Shown in pieces: positions 10,970 to 19,235 of a stretch of 19,958 nt of DNA. Below the pieces are notes generated by a model that was given only the letters and a program-made list of their open reading frames with translations, was not told where the DNA came from and searched no databases. Every line of letters starts with the position of its first letter. Position 1 is the stretch's first letter. The position numbers and the translations under genes were made by a program. Where the stretch lies: contig NW_003133353.1 of assembly GCF_000003605.2 (NCBI RefSeq), positions 60,498 through 80,455 on the forward strand, given 5' to 3'. The DNA is from Saccoglossus kowalevskii. Taxonomy: Eukaryota > Hemichordata > Enteropneusta > Harrimaniidae.

Positions 10970-11112
10970 CACGGATGTTTAGCTAGTATGCCTTCCCAGA
11001 GACCTGCTGGCAGTAGATGAATTGGTAATTTGATCGTATCCTCCTTCCTTCCAACTAATTCTCGACTTTTGGCGAAAAACAATAAACGTACTTCTACTTC
11101 CGCACTTTCCAT
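10970..11112 (-). CDS. MOCS2A: MOCS2A exon 1 (molybdopterin synthase small subunit, N-terminal half)
   Basis: This exon encodes residues 1-47 plus two bases of codon 48 of the MoaD-type sulfur carrier. The translation starts MESAEVEVRLLFFAKSRELV and ends GLWEGILAKHP. It matches the beta-grasp N-terminus of the family: a first strand, the FFAKSRELVG motif (human VLYFAKSAEITGV), then a polar strand and a Leu-Trp helix ending in a His-Pro turn. The ATG at 11112-11110 has G at -3 and G at +4, a good Kozak context, and no ATG precedes it in the presumed 5' UTR. The exon ends CCG TG|gtaatt at 10970/10969. The two leftover bases pair exactly with the single extra base at the start of exon 2. The protein recruits sulfur from MOCS3 and delivers it to MOCS2B. 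Confidence 0.9.
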
Positions 11113-11190
11113 GTCGCGGAAATTGAAAGAGCCCTCAACTTAGTTATATTGGATAAACAAAGACTCCCTGGCTCTTTATATATTCTCGAC
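11113..11190 (-). promoter_or_regulatory. MOCS2 core promoter with TATA box
   Basis: Read on the minus strand, TATATAAAG lies at 11182-11174, about 62 bp upstream of the MOCS2A ATG. A TATA box usually sets initiation about 25-30 bp downstream, which would place the transcription start near 11150 and give a 5' UTR of about 40 nt with no upstream ATG. A CCAAT motif (tatccaatata) lies just downstream of the TATA box, so it would fall at or inside the transcript and may not act as a promoter element. The surrounding 10900-11230 is richer in CpG than the rest of the window. The start site itself is inferred. Confidence 0.55.
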
Positions 11191-11199
11191 CGCCGGACA

Positions 11200-11470
11200 T
11201 CCGCTTGTCGTGTAACACGCAATATTAATACATGTACTAGGAAATCGCGCATAAACGTCAGATCACAAAATTTCTAAAAAAAAATATAAACAAACGCATG
11301 TGTTTTCAAATACCAAAATTTGAATGTACAAACTTTGCGCGGAGTAAGTCACTCGTGCTCCGCCAACGGAATTCCCTATTACTCCTCTGTTTCACTTCGC
11401 TTTAAAATTTTCTTGACGCATTCCATTGCGAAGTTGAATAGTATGACGCCAGACCGCGGTCGAGAATTAT
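11200..11470. other. Upstream flank of MOCS2, no gene recognised
   Basis: The stretch is moderately CpG-rich (for example ctttgcgcggag at 11333 and gaccgcggtc near 11452). It has short open frames on both strands but no ATG-initiated product that I recognise. It may be part of the MOCS2 promoter region. Confidence 0.4.
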
Positions 11471-11628
11471 CTGTTACGAGACAACATAATGATCCAGGAT
11501 GAAAGTGCTCTATAAATGTAGAAGAATGCAATTTACAGTGAATTAAAAAGATATTAAAACATGTAAATTGCATTTCTATATTTATGGAGCACTTTCTCTG
11601 GGATCATTATGTTCAAGTTGTCTACCAG
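11471..11628. mobile_element. MITE-like palindromic foldback element
   Basis: The left arm (from cataatgatcc at 11485) and the right arm (ending ggatcattatg at 11611) are inverted copies of about 48 bp. They share aaagtgctc-tataaat-tag-a and atgcaattta with a few mismatches, around an AT-rich centre near 11537-11562. Weaker matching (gacaac, ctgtta/taccag) extends the arms to about 11471 and 11628. It encodes no protein. A clear target-site duplication is not visible, so the exact ends and superfamily are unknown. It sits about 370 bp upstream of the MOCS2A start. Confidence 0.75.
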
Positions 11629-12088
11629 GGCTCCTTTAATTATTATGATTGCACAAAGCACTCATCATTATGTGGACTTAGCATTTGTAATTGTAACTAA
11701 TAGCCTTTCGAAATTGTTCCACACTAATTAAACGTTAGATCAGCTGTCTGGTGTCATTTGCGCAATCCGATATTCCGATATGTGGTAAAGTAGAAGTTGC
11801 ATATAAACACAAGCTTAGGAATTGGTACAGGCTTATTACGTACACTTCTTGAATAATTATTTATTAAAATCAGTATATAACTTGCAAAATGTTCAAAATG
11901 AACAGTCAGTGATTATGAAGCTTATTAGTGAATATTATTATTTTAGATGTTATATGCACTACCAACAACAATTCAGTTTTTTTAATTTTTTAATTTATAT
12001 CAGAAAAAATGACAATTGATTCCAATTGACAAACGATAGTACATGGTAACAGTAACACAAAATCTGGGGAAAATAAACATAGAATCTA
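11629..12088. other. AT-rich intergenic stretch
   Basis: Nothing recognisable is seen. A 65-codon open frame at 11822-12019 on the plus strand starts at a TTG and has the low-complexity composition expected by chance. Confidence 0.5.
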
Positions 12089-12165
12089 TTTACTGTGAAA
12101 CCATTTATTTTTACTGGCATTTAATTTCACTATTTTCAAGTTTTGAGTAATTTCACTGGGTTTTA
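12089..12165 (+). repeat. Second copy of the TACTGTAAAC-type dispersed element
   Basis: The sequence tttactgtgaaaccatttat then ttttactggcatttaatttc and actattttc aligns with the reverse complement of 1735-1830. Where CpG would be expected in an ancestral ttttcgc this copy has ttttac or tttcac, consistent with an old methylation-decayed copy. That ancestral form is an inference. Confidence 0.55.
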
Positions 12166-12173
12166 AAAGGCGG

Positions 12174-12245
12174 TAGTCGTCACGTCACGCATGCGCGAGA
12201 TACGAGTATATGGGTCTTATATAAATAAGATGGCGACTTTGACTT
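12174..12245 (+). promoter_or_regulatory. Putative promoter: CRE-like, NRF1-like, TATA and AAGATGGCG
   Basis: In 65 bp there are CGTCACGTCACG (CRE/E-box-like, 12179-12190), ACGCATGCGCG (NRF1-type core), TATATAAATA (12218-12227) and AAGATGGCG (12228-12236). The last fits both a strong Kozak start and a YY1 element. Such motif packing is unusual in this otherwise AT-rich window. If the TATA box is used, initiation would fall near 12248, downstream of the ATG at 12230, so the TATA box and that ATG may not belong to the same transcript. Confidence 0.5.
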
Positions 12246-12364
12246 TTGGTATTTCAGGTATATTTAGGTATTTTTTAGGTGATTTAAAGGTACCGAAAAA
12301 GTCACCGGTAGTAGCTAGTGCAAGTCGCGCCCAGGTCAAACCTCATACTTGTGATTTCCATTAG
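12230..12364 (+). CDS. Possible first exon or small ORF, 44 codons
   Basis: An ATG in near-ideal context (aagATGGCG) opens 44 codons, MATLTFGISG to CDFH, then TAG at 12362-12364. I do not recognise the protein. Four AG|GT donor-like sites follow closely: cag|gtatat, tag|gtattt, tag|gtgatt and aag|gtaccg (12255-12292). They fall in phases 1, 2, 1 and 0. The ORF may therefore be only a few codons of a first coding exon whose continuation I could not identify, or a short ORF in a 5' leader. Confidence 0.3.
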   Translation: MATLTFGISGIFRYFLGDLKVPKKSPVVASASRAQVKPHTCDFH

Positions 12365-12368
12365 AAGA

Positions 12369-12387
12369 GCGCATTGGATTGTGGGAA
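12369..12387 (-). promoter_or_regulatory. ZNF143/Staf-like site with CCAAT core
   Basis: On the minus strand the sequence is TTCCCACAATCCAATGCGC. This is close to the metazoan Staf consensus, roughly TTCCCA-AATGCA-YGCG, and also contains CCAAT. It lies 140 bp downstream of the AAGATGGCG element, so it could serve the same CpG-rich promoter or an opposite-strand transcript. Confidence 0.4.
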
Positions 12388-12493
12388 AATCAATGTTTAT
12401 CAACACAAATGTCGCACACGAACTTGACAAAGAAACAATAAGTTCTATTGTTAATTTACATGTTCAAGTCGATTTAATTTAGTGGATTAGCGA

Positions 12494-12658
12494 ATGATTA
12501 ATGCGTTTACAGAAGTAAAGGTTTTGGATTTGAAACATATTCTAGATATTAGACACGTACAGGAAAATTATTTTTTCCTCGAGTTAGATACTAGACCAAT
12601 TACACCCGCAGACAAGAGGTTCTTCAAACCTGTAAATACAAGTAGGCAAACCAGTTAG
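12494..12658 (+). CDS. Small ORF, 54 residues, hypothetical
   Basis: An ATG-to-TAG frame starts MINAFTEVKVLDLKHILDIR, continues with ENYFFLELDTRPITPADKRF and ends NTSRQTS. It has a mixed, protein-like composition, unlike most chance frames here: acidic and basic residues are interspersed and there are no low-complexity runs. A donor-like CCT|gtaaat occurs at 12630/12631, so it might be a coding exon ending after residues FFKP. It follows the promoter cluster on the same strand. No family is recognised and function is unknown. Confidence 0.3.
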   Translation: MINAFTEVKVLDLKHILDIRHVQENYFFLELDTRPITPADKRFFKPVNTSRQTS

Positions 12659-12732
12659 GTTGTGTGTTGCTGTCTTTGTTTCAGGCATACTTAATGTTAT
12701 AAATTATGCAAGAGGTATTGTCATTGGTGTCA

Positions 12733-12780
12733 ATTACGTCATCGCTGCCCATTACGTCATTGTTGGCCATTACGTATTGA
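12733..12780. repeat. 18-bp tandem units carrying TTACGTCA
   Basis: Two full units and a partial one share ATTACGTCAT at 18-bp spacing: TTACGTCA at 12734-12741 and 12752-12759, then TTACGTA at 12770. TTACGTCA is an ATF-type near-CRE octamer. The period of 18 also keeps an open frame, giving a repeated HYVI-G pattern. Confidence 0.75.
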
Positions 12781-12825
12781 AATTTATTTTCAATTTAATA
12801 AAATTTATCATTGATTTTTTTCCAG

Positions 12826-13001
12826 CATTTTTGTTTGGTAAAGTGTACAAACCATTACAAAATGTTGCTCATCTTCAATGTGCCATTGCTGTGACAGTAT
12901 TCACAAATTCTTTCAACGACTGGCACATTGGAATGGCGACCACATTCGATTTTTCACTGAGTGGTTACTTAATCTATATGCCATACAATGTTAGTACTAT
13001 A
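12826..13001 (+). CDS. Possible internal exon within the longest open frame
   Basis: The longest open frame of the window (12660-13034, 124 codons) has no useful early ATG. Inside it a pyrimidine-rich acceptor (gatttttttccag) at 12825 and a donor ACTATA|gtaagg at 13001 bound 176 nt. The frame reads FLFGKVYKPLQNVAHLQCAI and later TTFDFSLSGYLIYMPYNV. I do not recognise it. A frame of this length is only mildly unexpected by chance at this base composition, so this is a weak candidate. Confidence 0.18.
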
Positions 13002-13034
13002 GTAAGGTATATGCTTAATCGGAATCTGGTATGA

Positions 13035-14538
13035 GAATCACGAAAAGCAATATTTTCTGAAACAATTAAGTAGGAACTCTTTTTTTAAATAATCTGTACG
13101 TTCGTATTTCTATTTCCTGCATTCTGATTTGTTCTGTTGTCATTGTTGATTCCTTCTGTCCAATATTTTCATGAAGTATTTGAATCGTTTTTAACTGCCG
13201 TTAAGCGTGAATATGTTAATAATGTAAATACTATGTTGATGACACTGATACATGTGTATGTATCTTCAATTTATATAATAAATGGCAATTGTTTAATTTT
13301 CACGTAGTAATTAGTCTAGTACATTATGTATTGTGGCAAACAAAAAGTTGCAACAGCTTTCTCTGCATGCAGTACTGTATCAAGAAGTCAAAATCAGTGG
13401 TTGTATGTTCGGTGTGGGGTTGTTAGAATTGAATAACAATATCCTTTTCAGAAACTTATCGAAAGGATATTTTATTCAATTTAATAGCACAGGCCTTTTT
13501 ATATACGTGTACCTTGACATCCTTACATATTTGAGGAAGCGTATCGATAAGCATGATGGATTGGTAACGGTGCTCGTTATGTTGCCATGGTTATATTGTA
13601 CAGATCCACTATAGTATTCTCATAGTAACTCTGTGGAGATGAAAGGCTATCAATGATGGTGTCGCCTGTCGCCCTTAAAATGTAATCTTTATAGCAATAA
13701 CAATTACTTACTTACTTAATTAATTAATTAATAATTTACATGTATTACTAAAATAGCTGTTGAAAATCGGCCAGTGTCTATTACATAAATATGATATTGT
13801 TCAACAAAGTGATAGGGAATTGTCTATCTAGTGTTAGAATTCCTAAATGTCATCTAAATAAACAATAATGTCGATAATACTTAATTATATTGAATATTTA
13901 AGTGTTGCATTCCATCAAACGATTTCATTATAACTGAACTGAGTTTTTTTTTAAAATTTTTAAAACATTGAGAACGGACTCCTGAACAACAGCGCCACCA
14001 GCGTCACCATGTTATCATGTCCATATTTCATTCTGACACTGGCAGGGAGATGCTAAAAACTGTCACAATTACTTTTTTCATTTCTTAGTTTAAGATTTTA
14101 CAGGATGATATTGATATATATTGTTGATTTCTTTTATCAAATGTGTATGTCTATGATTTATACGGACATTTTTTTCTGTCATTTTCGCTGTAGAATTTAG
14201 TTTTCCAAAAACGTTCCAATCTAACACCCCATTCACAGACTTTCTAATGGTTACCCCCTAACCTAACCACAGACGTAGCATTCATGTGATATTCGGCGTT
14301 GTTCCAAATCACAAGAATTAAGTGTTGGGAGGCTATGGACACACCTGGCGTATTGTTTAGATATTTTACTAAATTACGGTGTGCGTCTAAAATTAATAAC
14401 AGATACAACTTTTCACTTATATATATATGTGACAGATCACTTTACTCAGTGTTACATTTTAGTATGTACGATAACATTCAACTTTGATGACATCAGCACT
14501 TCCACTTGGTTATATCAGTTATATGAGGGCGCTGTAAC
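13035..14538. other. No gene recognised; short tandem tracts
   Basis: The stretch is mostly AT-rich. A tail-like string atagcaataacaattactta then (ACTT)n and (AATT)n lies at 13690-13735, possibly the 3' end of an old retroelement. Around 13998-14022 the minus strand reads ATGGTGACGCTGGTGGCGCTG within a 24-codon frame, not a recognised protein. Nothing else is supported. Confidence 0.5.
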
Positions 14539-14917
14539 TTAAAGCATCAGGTGGTCGATACAACCCGTATAAACAAATATATCATAGCGAAATGATTCTT
14601 TCAGTTTGTTAATCTCAAACATCAAGATGGATTCAGTGGTGTAATAAAGATCGATAGCGAAAGTGATGTTGCTTGTTTGGTGATACCGAGAGGGTATGGT
14701 GTCACCCGCTGGCTTCAACACTAATAGTGAATGTTAGGTTCGTTCCTAGTTCGTTCTGCTCCATTACTGTGCATGTTTCCAGGTGAAGGTGGTGAAATCG
14801 ACCAACTGGAATTGACATCAAATTGATTGAACGGGTCAACGTCGTCGTATTGGGAGTTTTACCGGTAAATTATAAATTGGCGCATTGTCAATGCAAATTG
14901 AAGTCAATATATTAATA

Positions 14918-15151
14918 CTAAATTTTGCAGCATTTCGACAAAGAGTTGTCCTTTCTGTTGAGGAAACCCACTTTGTTATGCAGAGCATCGGAAACGTACG
15001 GATACAATCCGATTTCAACAATCTTCTTCATCAGCAAAAAATATGAATATCGGGTTTTCTCTCCAATCAAAATATGTCTGTTTTCTTCTCCAATCAAAAT
15101 ATGTATGTTTTCTTCTCCAATCAAATATGTTTGTTTTCTTCTCCAATACAT
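14918..15151 (-). CDS. Small ORF, 77 residues, hypothetical, built partly on a 27-bp repeat
   Basis: It has a true ATG at 15151-15149. The first third consists of nine-residue units (HILIGEENR-like) produced by the 27-bp repeat. The unique remainder includes LMKKIVEIGLYPYVSDALHN and ends KVGFLNRKDNSLSKCCKI. The non-repeat part looks protein-like, but the same 110 bp is also open on the plus strand in two frames. One of those (…FRQRVVLSVEETHFVMQSI…) follows a good acceptor, attttgcag at 14930. I cannot decide which strand, if any, is coding. Confidence 0.22.
   Translation of the reverse strand: MYWRRKQTYLIGEENIHILIGEENRHILIGEKTRYSYFLLMKKIVEIGLYPYVSDALHNKVGFLNRKDNSLSKCCKI
15059..15148. repeat. 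27-bp tandem repeat, about 3.4 copies
   Basis: The unit tctccaatcaaaatatgtct plus gttttct repeats with one-base changes; the third copy has one A fewer. The period is a multiple of three, so frames stay open through most of it. Confidence 0.9.
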
Positions 15152-15189
15152 TACTTTACTGATTACCGCGGTGCTATGAATGATACTGG

Positions 15190-15900
15190 AAATTAATTGA
15201 GTGATTTTTGACTGCGCTATTATGCGTCGTGGTTAAGGAGGCGCTTCTTACTAAGCTTATAGTGCATAGTTAATTATTTTTAGGCGAATTTCAATTATGT
15301 AGCTTATTAGACTTAAACTAAGACCAGTTGCGGGGCTCTATGGCAACCAAAACCCACAATGCCATGTGATTACGTGCATAGACTTGTGACTAATTAATTA
15401 ACTCTCTCAATGATGCACAAAGAATATGCAAGAATATTTCGACACTCATATCCTATTTGACACCTGAACTTTCACGTTTAACATAAAACTGGTATGCTGC
15501 CATGACGACGCATACATTTTATGTTATAATTGGATGGAATTATGGTGTTTCTCATTTGTACTTTGCAGAGCGTGAAATTGTGTCTCGTTAGTCACGTTCA
15601 CGCTCGTCTTAATTTTTTTTTCGTGATGGAAATTAGAAACGTTATTACTTTTATTTAGCGTTATTTGTCACTAAGAACGTTTAAACCCAGACAGCAATTC
15701 AGCATCTTGTTGCATGCCATATGTAAGATTTCTCATTGCTGCTGGAATGTGCAGCTTTTCACGAGAAAAAACATAATTTCGTTCTTACCTGCGAAGAAAA
15801 ATATCCTTAAAGCATAGATCAACTGACAATCATATTGGTAATTTATGTAGTCACTACTGAACAAAATCAAGTAGTTACTACTGCGCATCATTGTTGGTAG
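15190..15900. other. No gene recognised
   Basis: The sequence is unstructured. A string CCCACAATGCCATGTG at 15353-15368 resembles a decayed Staf/ZNF143 site, next to ctatggcaacc. No exon is supported. Confidence 0.45.
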
Positions 15901-15901
15901 T

Positions 15902-16087
15902 ATGTGCGCACGACATTACATCGCGACGTCTGTGAGTGTCCGGGTTTTGGCCACTAAAGGCATGACCGGGGCTAAAAGAGTTGTGTTTCTTCGTAGATTG
16001 TTCAGATTTTACAATGCCAGGTTCATAGGAGAAAATAAAACACATAGCGCAGCTCAAAATTTATTTTTATGTTCGAACGAAAAATAA
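15902..16087 (+). CDS. Small ORF, 61 residues, hypothetical
   Basis: An ATG-initiated frame starts MCARHYIATSVSVRVLATKG and continues with an arginine-rich, low-acid stretch MTGAKRVVFLRRLFRFYNAR. This could look like a mitochondrial targeting peptide but is equally compatible with chance translation of a locally CpG-rich segment. A donor-like CCAG|gttcat follows the second segment near 16020. No homologue is recognised. Confidence 0.15.
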   Translation: MCARHYIATSVSVRVLATKGMTGAKRVVFLRRLFRFYNARFIGENKTHSAAQNLFLCSNEK

Positions 16088-16089
16088 AT

Positions 16090-16850
16090 TCCCAGGCTAT
16101 GAGCGTATATATCTCGTGCTAAGACGGCTCGTGCTCAGTCATGCGGCATCTCAAAGGGCATTATTGACGAGGCGATATTTCTGTGGGTTTTTTTTTTTTC
16201 AATTTAATCACAGTGCTGTGCTATGCTGTGTTTTAATTTACGGAATATACTTGTTACATTCTTCTTCGTGTTATTCTAAAATAATGCGATTCTTTAAGGC
16301 CCTTTCATGCCTACTCCCCGCCTAAATACAATTTGACTTGATGGGGTTAATTATTTTATGATTGGGTAAATCCGTACAAATTTTAAGTGAAAATAACTTA
16401 AAAATAAAACAAAGTGATTCAGAGTAACACGTCTTTAGTCTCCATCTTGATTTGTATCAGTATCAGTATCACTAATGTAACCTGATCATTTATCGTTGGA
16501 TTCCGATTTCTTTATTACATCTCTGTAATACAGTTATCAACTGCCGGTCAGCCAGACTGGAATGCCATGTACATCCACACGCCGATGTGGGCTTCTTTAT
16601 TAGCCGTAAGTTATCGCCGGTCAGCGGACTGTAAATTTACCAATTATATCGTGTTTACTATATGTTCATGTCTGTCTTGGTCCTCAGCTGAATTGTAATG
16701 TGAGCCTCAGTCATTTGTACTACCCGCACACCACAGTGAGTGATTGGAACTTGTGCATATTCTAGGTCAGTGTCTTTCATAACAACATGTCTCTCAATTG
16801 TTGGTCACGACGCTTATACTGTTTAATTCATAGAGATTAGTTACATTTCA
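16090..16850. other. No gene recognised
   Basis: A near-direct repeat links gccggtcagccagactg (16543) and gccggtcagcggactg (16614), about 70 bp apart. A run of T lies at 16190-16199. No coding exon is supported. Confidence 0.45.
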
Positions 16851-16853
16851 GTG

Positions 16854-17120
<267 letters not shown>

Positions 17121-17870
17121 CTGGTTGTTAATGTCTACCTTATATGAGATAAAACGATACAGTGTCTTCCATAATCCATTTTCACGTACATTTACGTACT
17201 GCGAGAAGTGCAGATTTGCAATGACATCTGTGGTTGGCATACCTATGAAAAATTACCGGCAATGTGGTTCATATATGCCCTTAAAAATCGTCTCATGGAT
17301 TCTCTGATATTCCAAGAGATTTTAAGCTACCCACGAAACCATTAAAGCTTATTAATATTGCCTCAGGATAAGTAATTTTACTTACTTAAATTACAAATAT
17401 TATTCCCGGTGTATCAAAAAGTTGTTTGTCGGCAAATCACGTGTCTACTGAGTAATATTTTGAAAGGTAATGATCGGCATGATAATACGGGCGATTATAC
17501 AAGACAATCATGTTTCCTTCCAGTCATAAAATAGTTACCTTAATCAAAATACAATATGTATTATAGAGAATGTTTGTCTATGTGTAAGAATTCCCGTGCT
17601 ACGAACTGGTTAATACTTTTCACTTGTAATTTGTTTTAATTAAATTAGCGCTAAGCGTCAACTGGTGGTAACATAAAATGTCATAGATTATTCAGAACAA
17701 AATCTTCCCTGAGAATCTAAACTTCTCATATCTAACCAAATATACAAATGTGCAAAATTCATATGCTTTTGGTTGTTTTCAAGAATTAGTCCAAGTTGTC
17801 TGTAATACCTGGCAAATTGGATTCATTGTTATAGCAGAAATAAATAAATTGGATCCGTGCATACTCGTCC
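17121..17870. other. No gene recognised
   Basis: AT-rich sequence with an E-box (CACGTG at 17440-17445) and no supported exon. Confidence 0.45.
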
Positions 17871-17871
17871 A

Positions 17872-17934
17872 ATGGCTTCTGCTAAGGACACCGCCAATTC
17901 TGAATGCGTCAGTCAGTGTGTTGAGTTGTTCACT
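17872..17934 (+). CDS. Possible first coding exon, 21 codons
   Basis: An ATG opens MASAKDTANSECVSQCVELF T and is followed directly by a strong donor, ACT|gtgagt at 17934/17935, in phase 0. Without splicing the frame continues to TAA at 18031-18033 (53 residues), but composition turns AT-rich after the donor, which supports an exon edge. The start context has C at -3 and G at +4, so it is not ideal. A continuation exon would lie downstream, perhaps beyond the window. I do not recognise the protein. Confidence 0.3.
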
Positions 17935-18141
17935 GTGAGTAATACCAAGGTTAATATTTCGTATGTTTATAAAATGTATAAACTTACTAATCTGTATTTA
18001 GCGTATTCACATTCTCAAATCAGCTACAAATAAGTAATATGTGCTGGTGTACCAATTAATTCTATACTGATTTTTCTGAAACTAAAAACGTTGTTTTTTT
18101 AAATTTAAAAAAAAACATTGAAGTCAGAGGTTTGAGATAGA

Positions 18142-18279
18142 ATGCAATATGCACATTGTCGACGCCGGACTACTGCATTTGGTGAATCACGCTTCAATGT
18201 TTTCCAATATATTTATGATGAATGTATATTTCCGGCGAGTTCCGGAAGTCAAGCAGCGTTAGAAATCACCGGTTATTAG
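18142..18279 (+). CDS. Small ORF, 45 residues, hypothetical
   Basis: An ATG-to-TAG frame, MQYAHCRRRT to AALEITGY, lies in a short CpG-rich patch. The patch includes CCGGAAGT (18242-18249), an ETS/GABP-type site that is usually a promoter element. The patch may be regulatory and the frame fortuitous. Confidence 0.15.
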   Translation: MQYAHCRRRTTAFGESRFNVFQYIYDECIFPASSGSQAALEITGY

Positions 18280-18537
18280 ACAGTGTGTTTAATTTATTTT
18301 TCAATTGGTGATATTTGTTCAAGATATAAAAAGATTGATTTACCTAATGCAATTACCAATATTTGTACATGGAATACGTTCAACCACCATATTGTGCAGT
18401 AACATATGCTTAAATACTACACAGCTACGGTCCCTGAAGACAAATCTCTTCTACATTATACAGGTACATCCGGGCATCTGGGCTAATACTCGCCCAGATA
18501 TTACATATTAGACTGAATTGAATGTGTTCGTTAGAAT

Positions 18538-18651
18538 TGACGTCATTGTATTGCACGTATTTGTATACGTCGTGTGGGGCTCATAACGATCATGACGTCA
18601 TGCTGCGACCACCGACCTTTAAATACAGTCATTAATCAAATTTGCCACGTG
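18538..18651 (+). promoter_or_regulatory. Candidate promoter: two perfect CREs, TATA-like box, E-box
   Basis: TGACGTCA occurs at 18538-18545 and again at 18593-18600, with tacgtcgtg between. A TATA-like TTTAAATA lies at 18618-18625, 18 bp after the second CRE, and CACGTG at 18646-18651. Initiation, if real, would be near 18650 on the plus strand. No exon is recognised downstream before the right-edge repeat. Confidence 0.4.
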
Positions 18652-19235
18652 ATCTTTCGACAACAATCATTTCCAATAACTCTAAAAATAAAAAATAAAT
18701 TAGGTAACCACTGTGACTTTACCAGTCCTGATTTAAAACTACTAAATTAACGCATCTCTGAAGTTAAAAGTTTTTTTAATTTTTTTTTTACAAAATTTAC
18801 GCCATAGTTTAGTAGTATAGCGAATTGCTTAACTGAAATACAACTAATTCCGAGTAGCCAAAACTGAAACACGTGATTTTCCTCGCATTATTACAAGTAA
18901 TGGCCACGGTAACCTGATTGCAGCTACTTTCTATGTCATGTATATCGTAATCTTGATTCCAATCGATCACATTATTCCGTTATCGGAAATGGCAATATCT
19001 TAGCAAGATAGATTGAATTCACGCACACAATGATCCAGTAAAAGTAGTAGCTAACATTTCCGTGTACAGTTTTTTTTAGCCACTCAATTCGTCTTACGTG
19101 AACAGAATGTTTGTTATTTGTGTCGCTTACTCACCATTATGTTATCCGTGTTCTTGCCGTAATGGAATATGCCAACATGAGAAATATATTTGTTATTTTA
19201 GCCAATCAATCAATTGCAAACACGATCGTTGCCTT
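18652..19235. other. No gene recognised
   Basis: AT-rich unique sequence with a second E-box (CACGTG near 18871) and poly-T runs. Nothing else is supported. Confidence 0.45.

Larger units (their letters stand above)
1..11150 (-). other. MOCS2: MOCS2 gene, 5' part (molybdopterin synthase locus)
   Basis: This is the partial gene for both subunits of molybdopterin synthase, the heterotetramer that converts precursor Z (cPMP) to molybdopterin in the cytosol. The MOCS2A exons at 11112-10970 and 8123-7994 and a MOCS2B exon at 3045-2940 lie in order on the minus strand, each bounded by plausible splice sites. Intron 1 is 2846 bp (10969-8124) and intron 2 is about 4.9 kb (7974 to 3054 or 3048). Intron 3 starts at 2939 and runs past the left edge. 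In mammals one MOCS2 transcript unit encodes both proteins from different reading frames; here the order A then B is the same. The gene start is inferred from a TATA box and is approximate. The 3' end is not in the window. Confidence 0.88.

Noticed and set aside
13333-13614. Plus-strand 93-codon frame
   Set aside because: Starts at GTG without nearby splice sites that frame it; length is expected by chance in AT-rich DNA and no domain is recognised.
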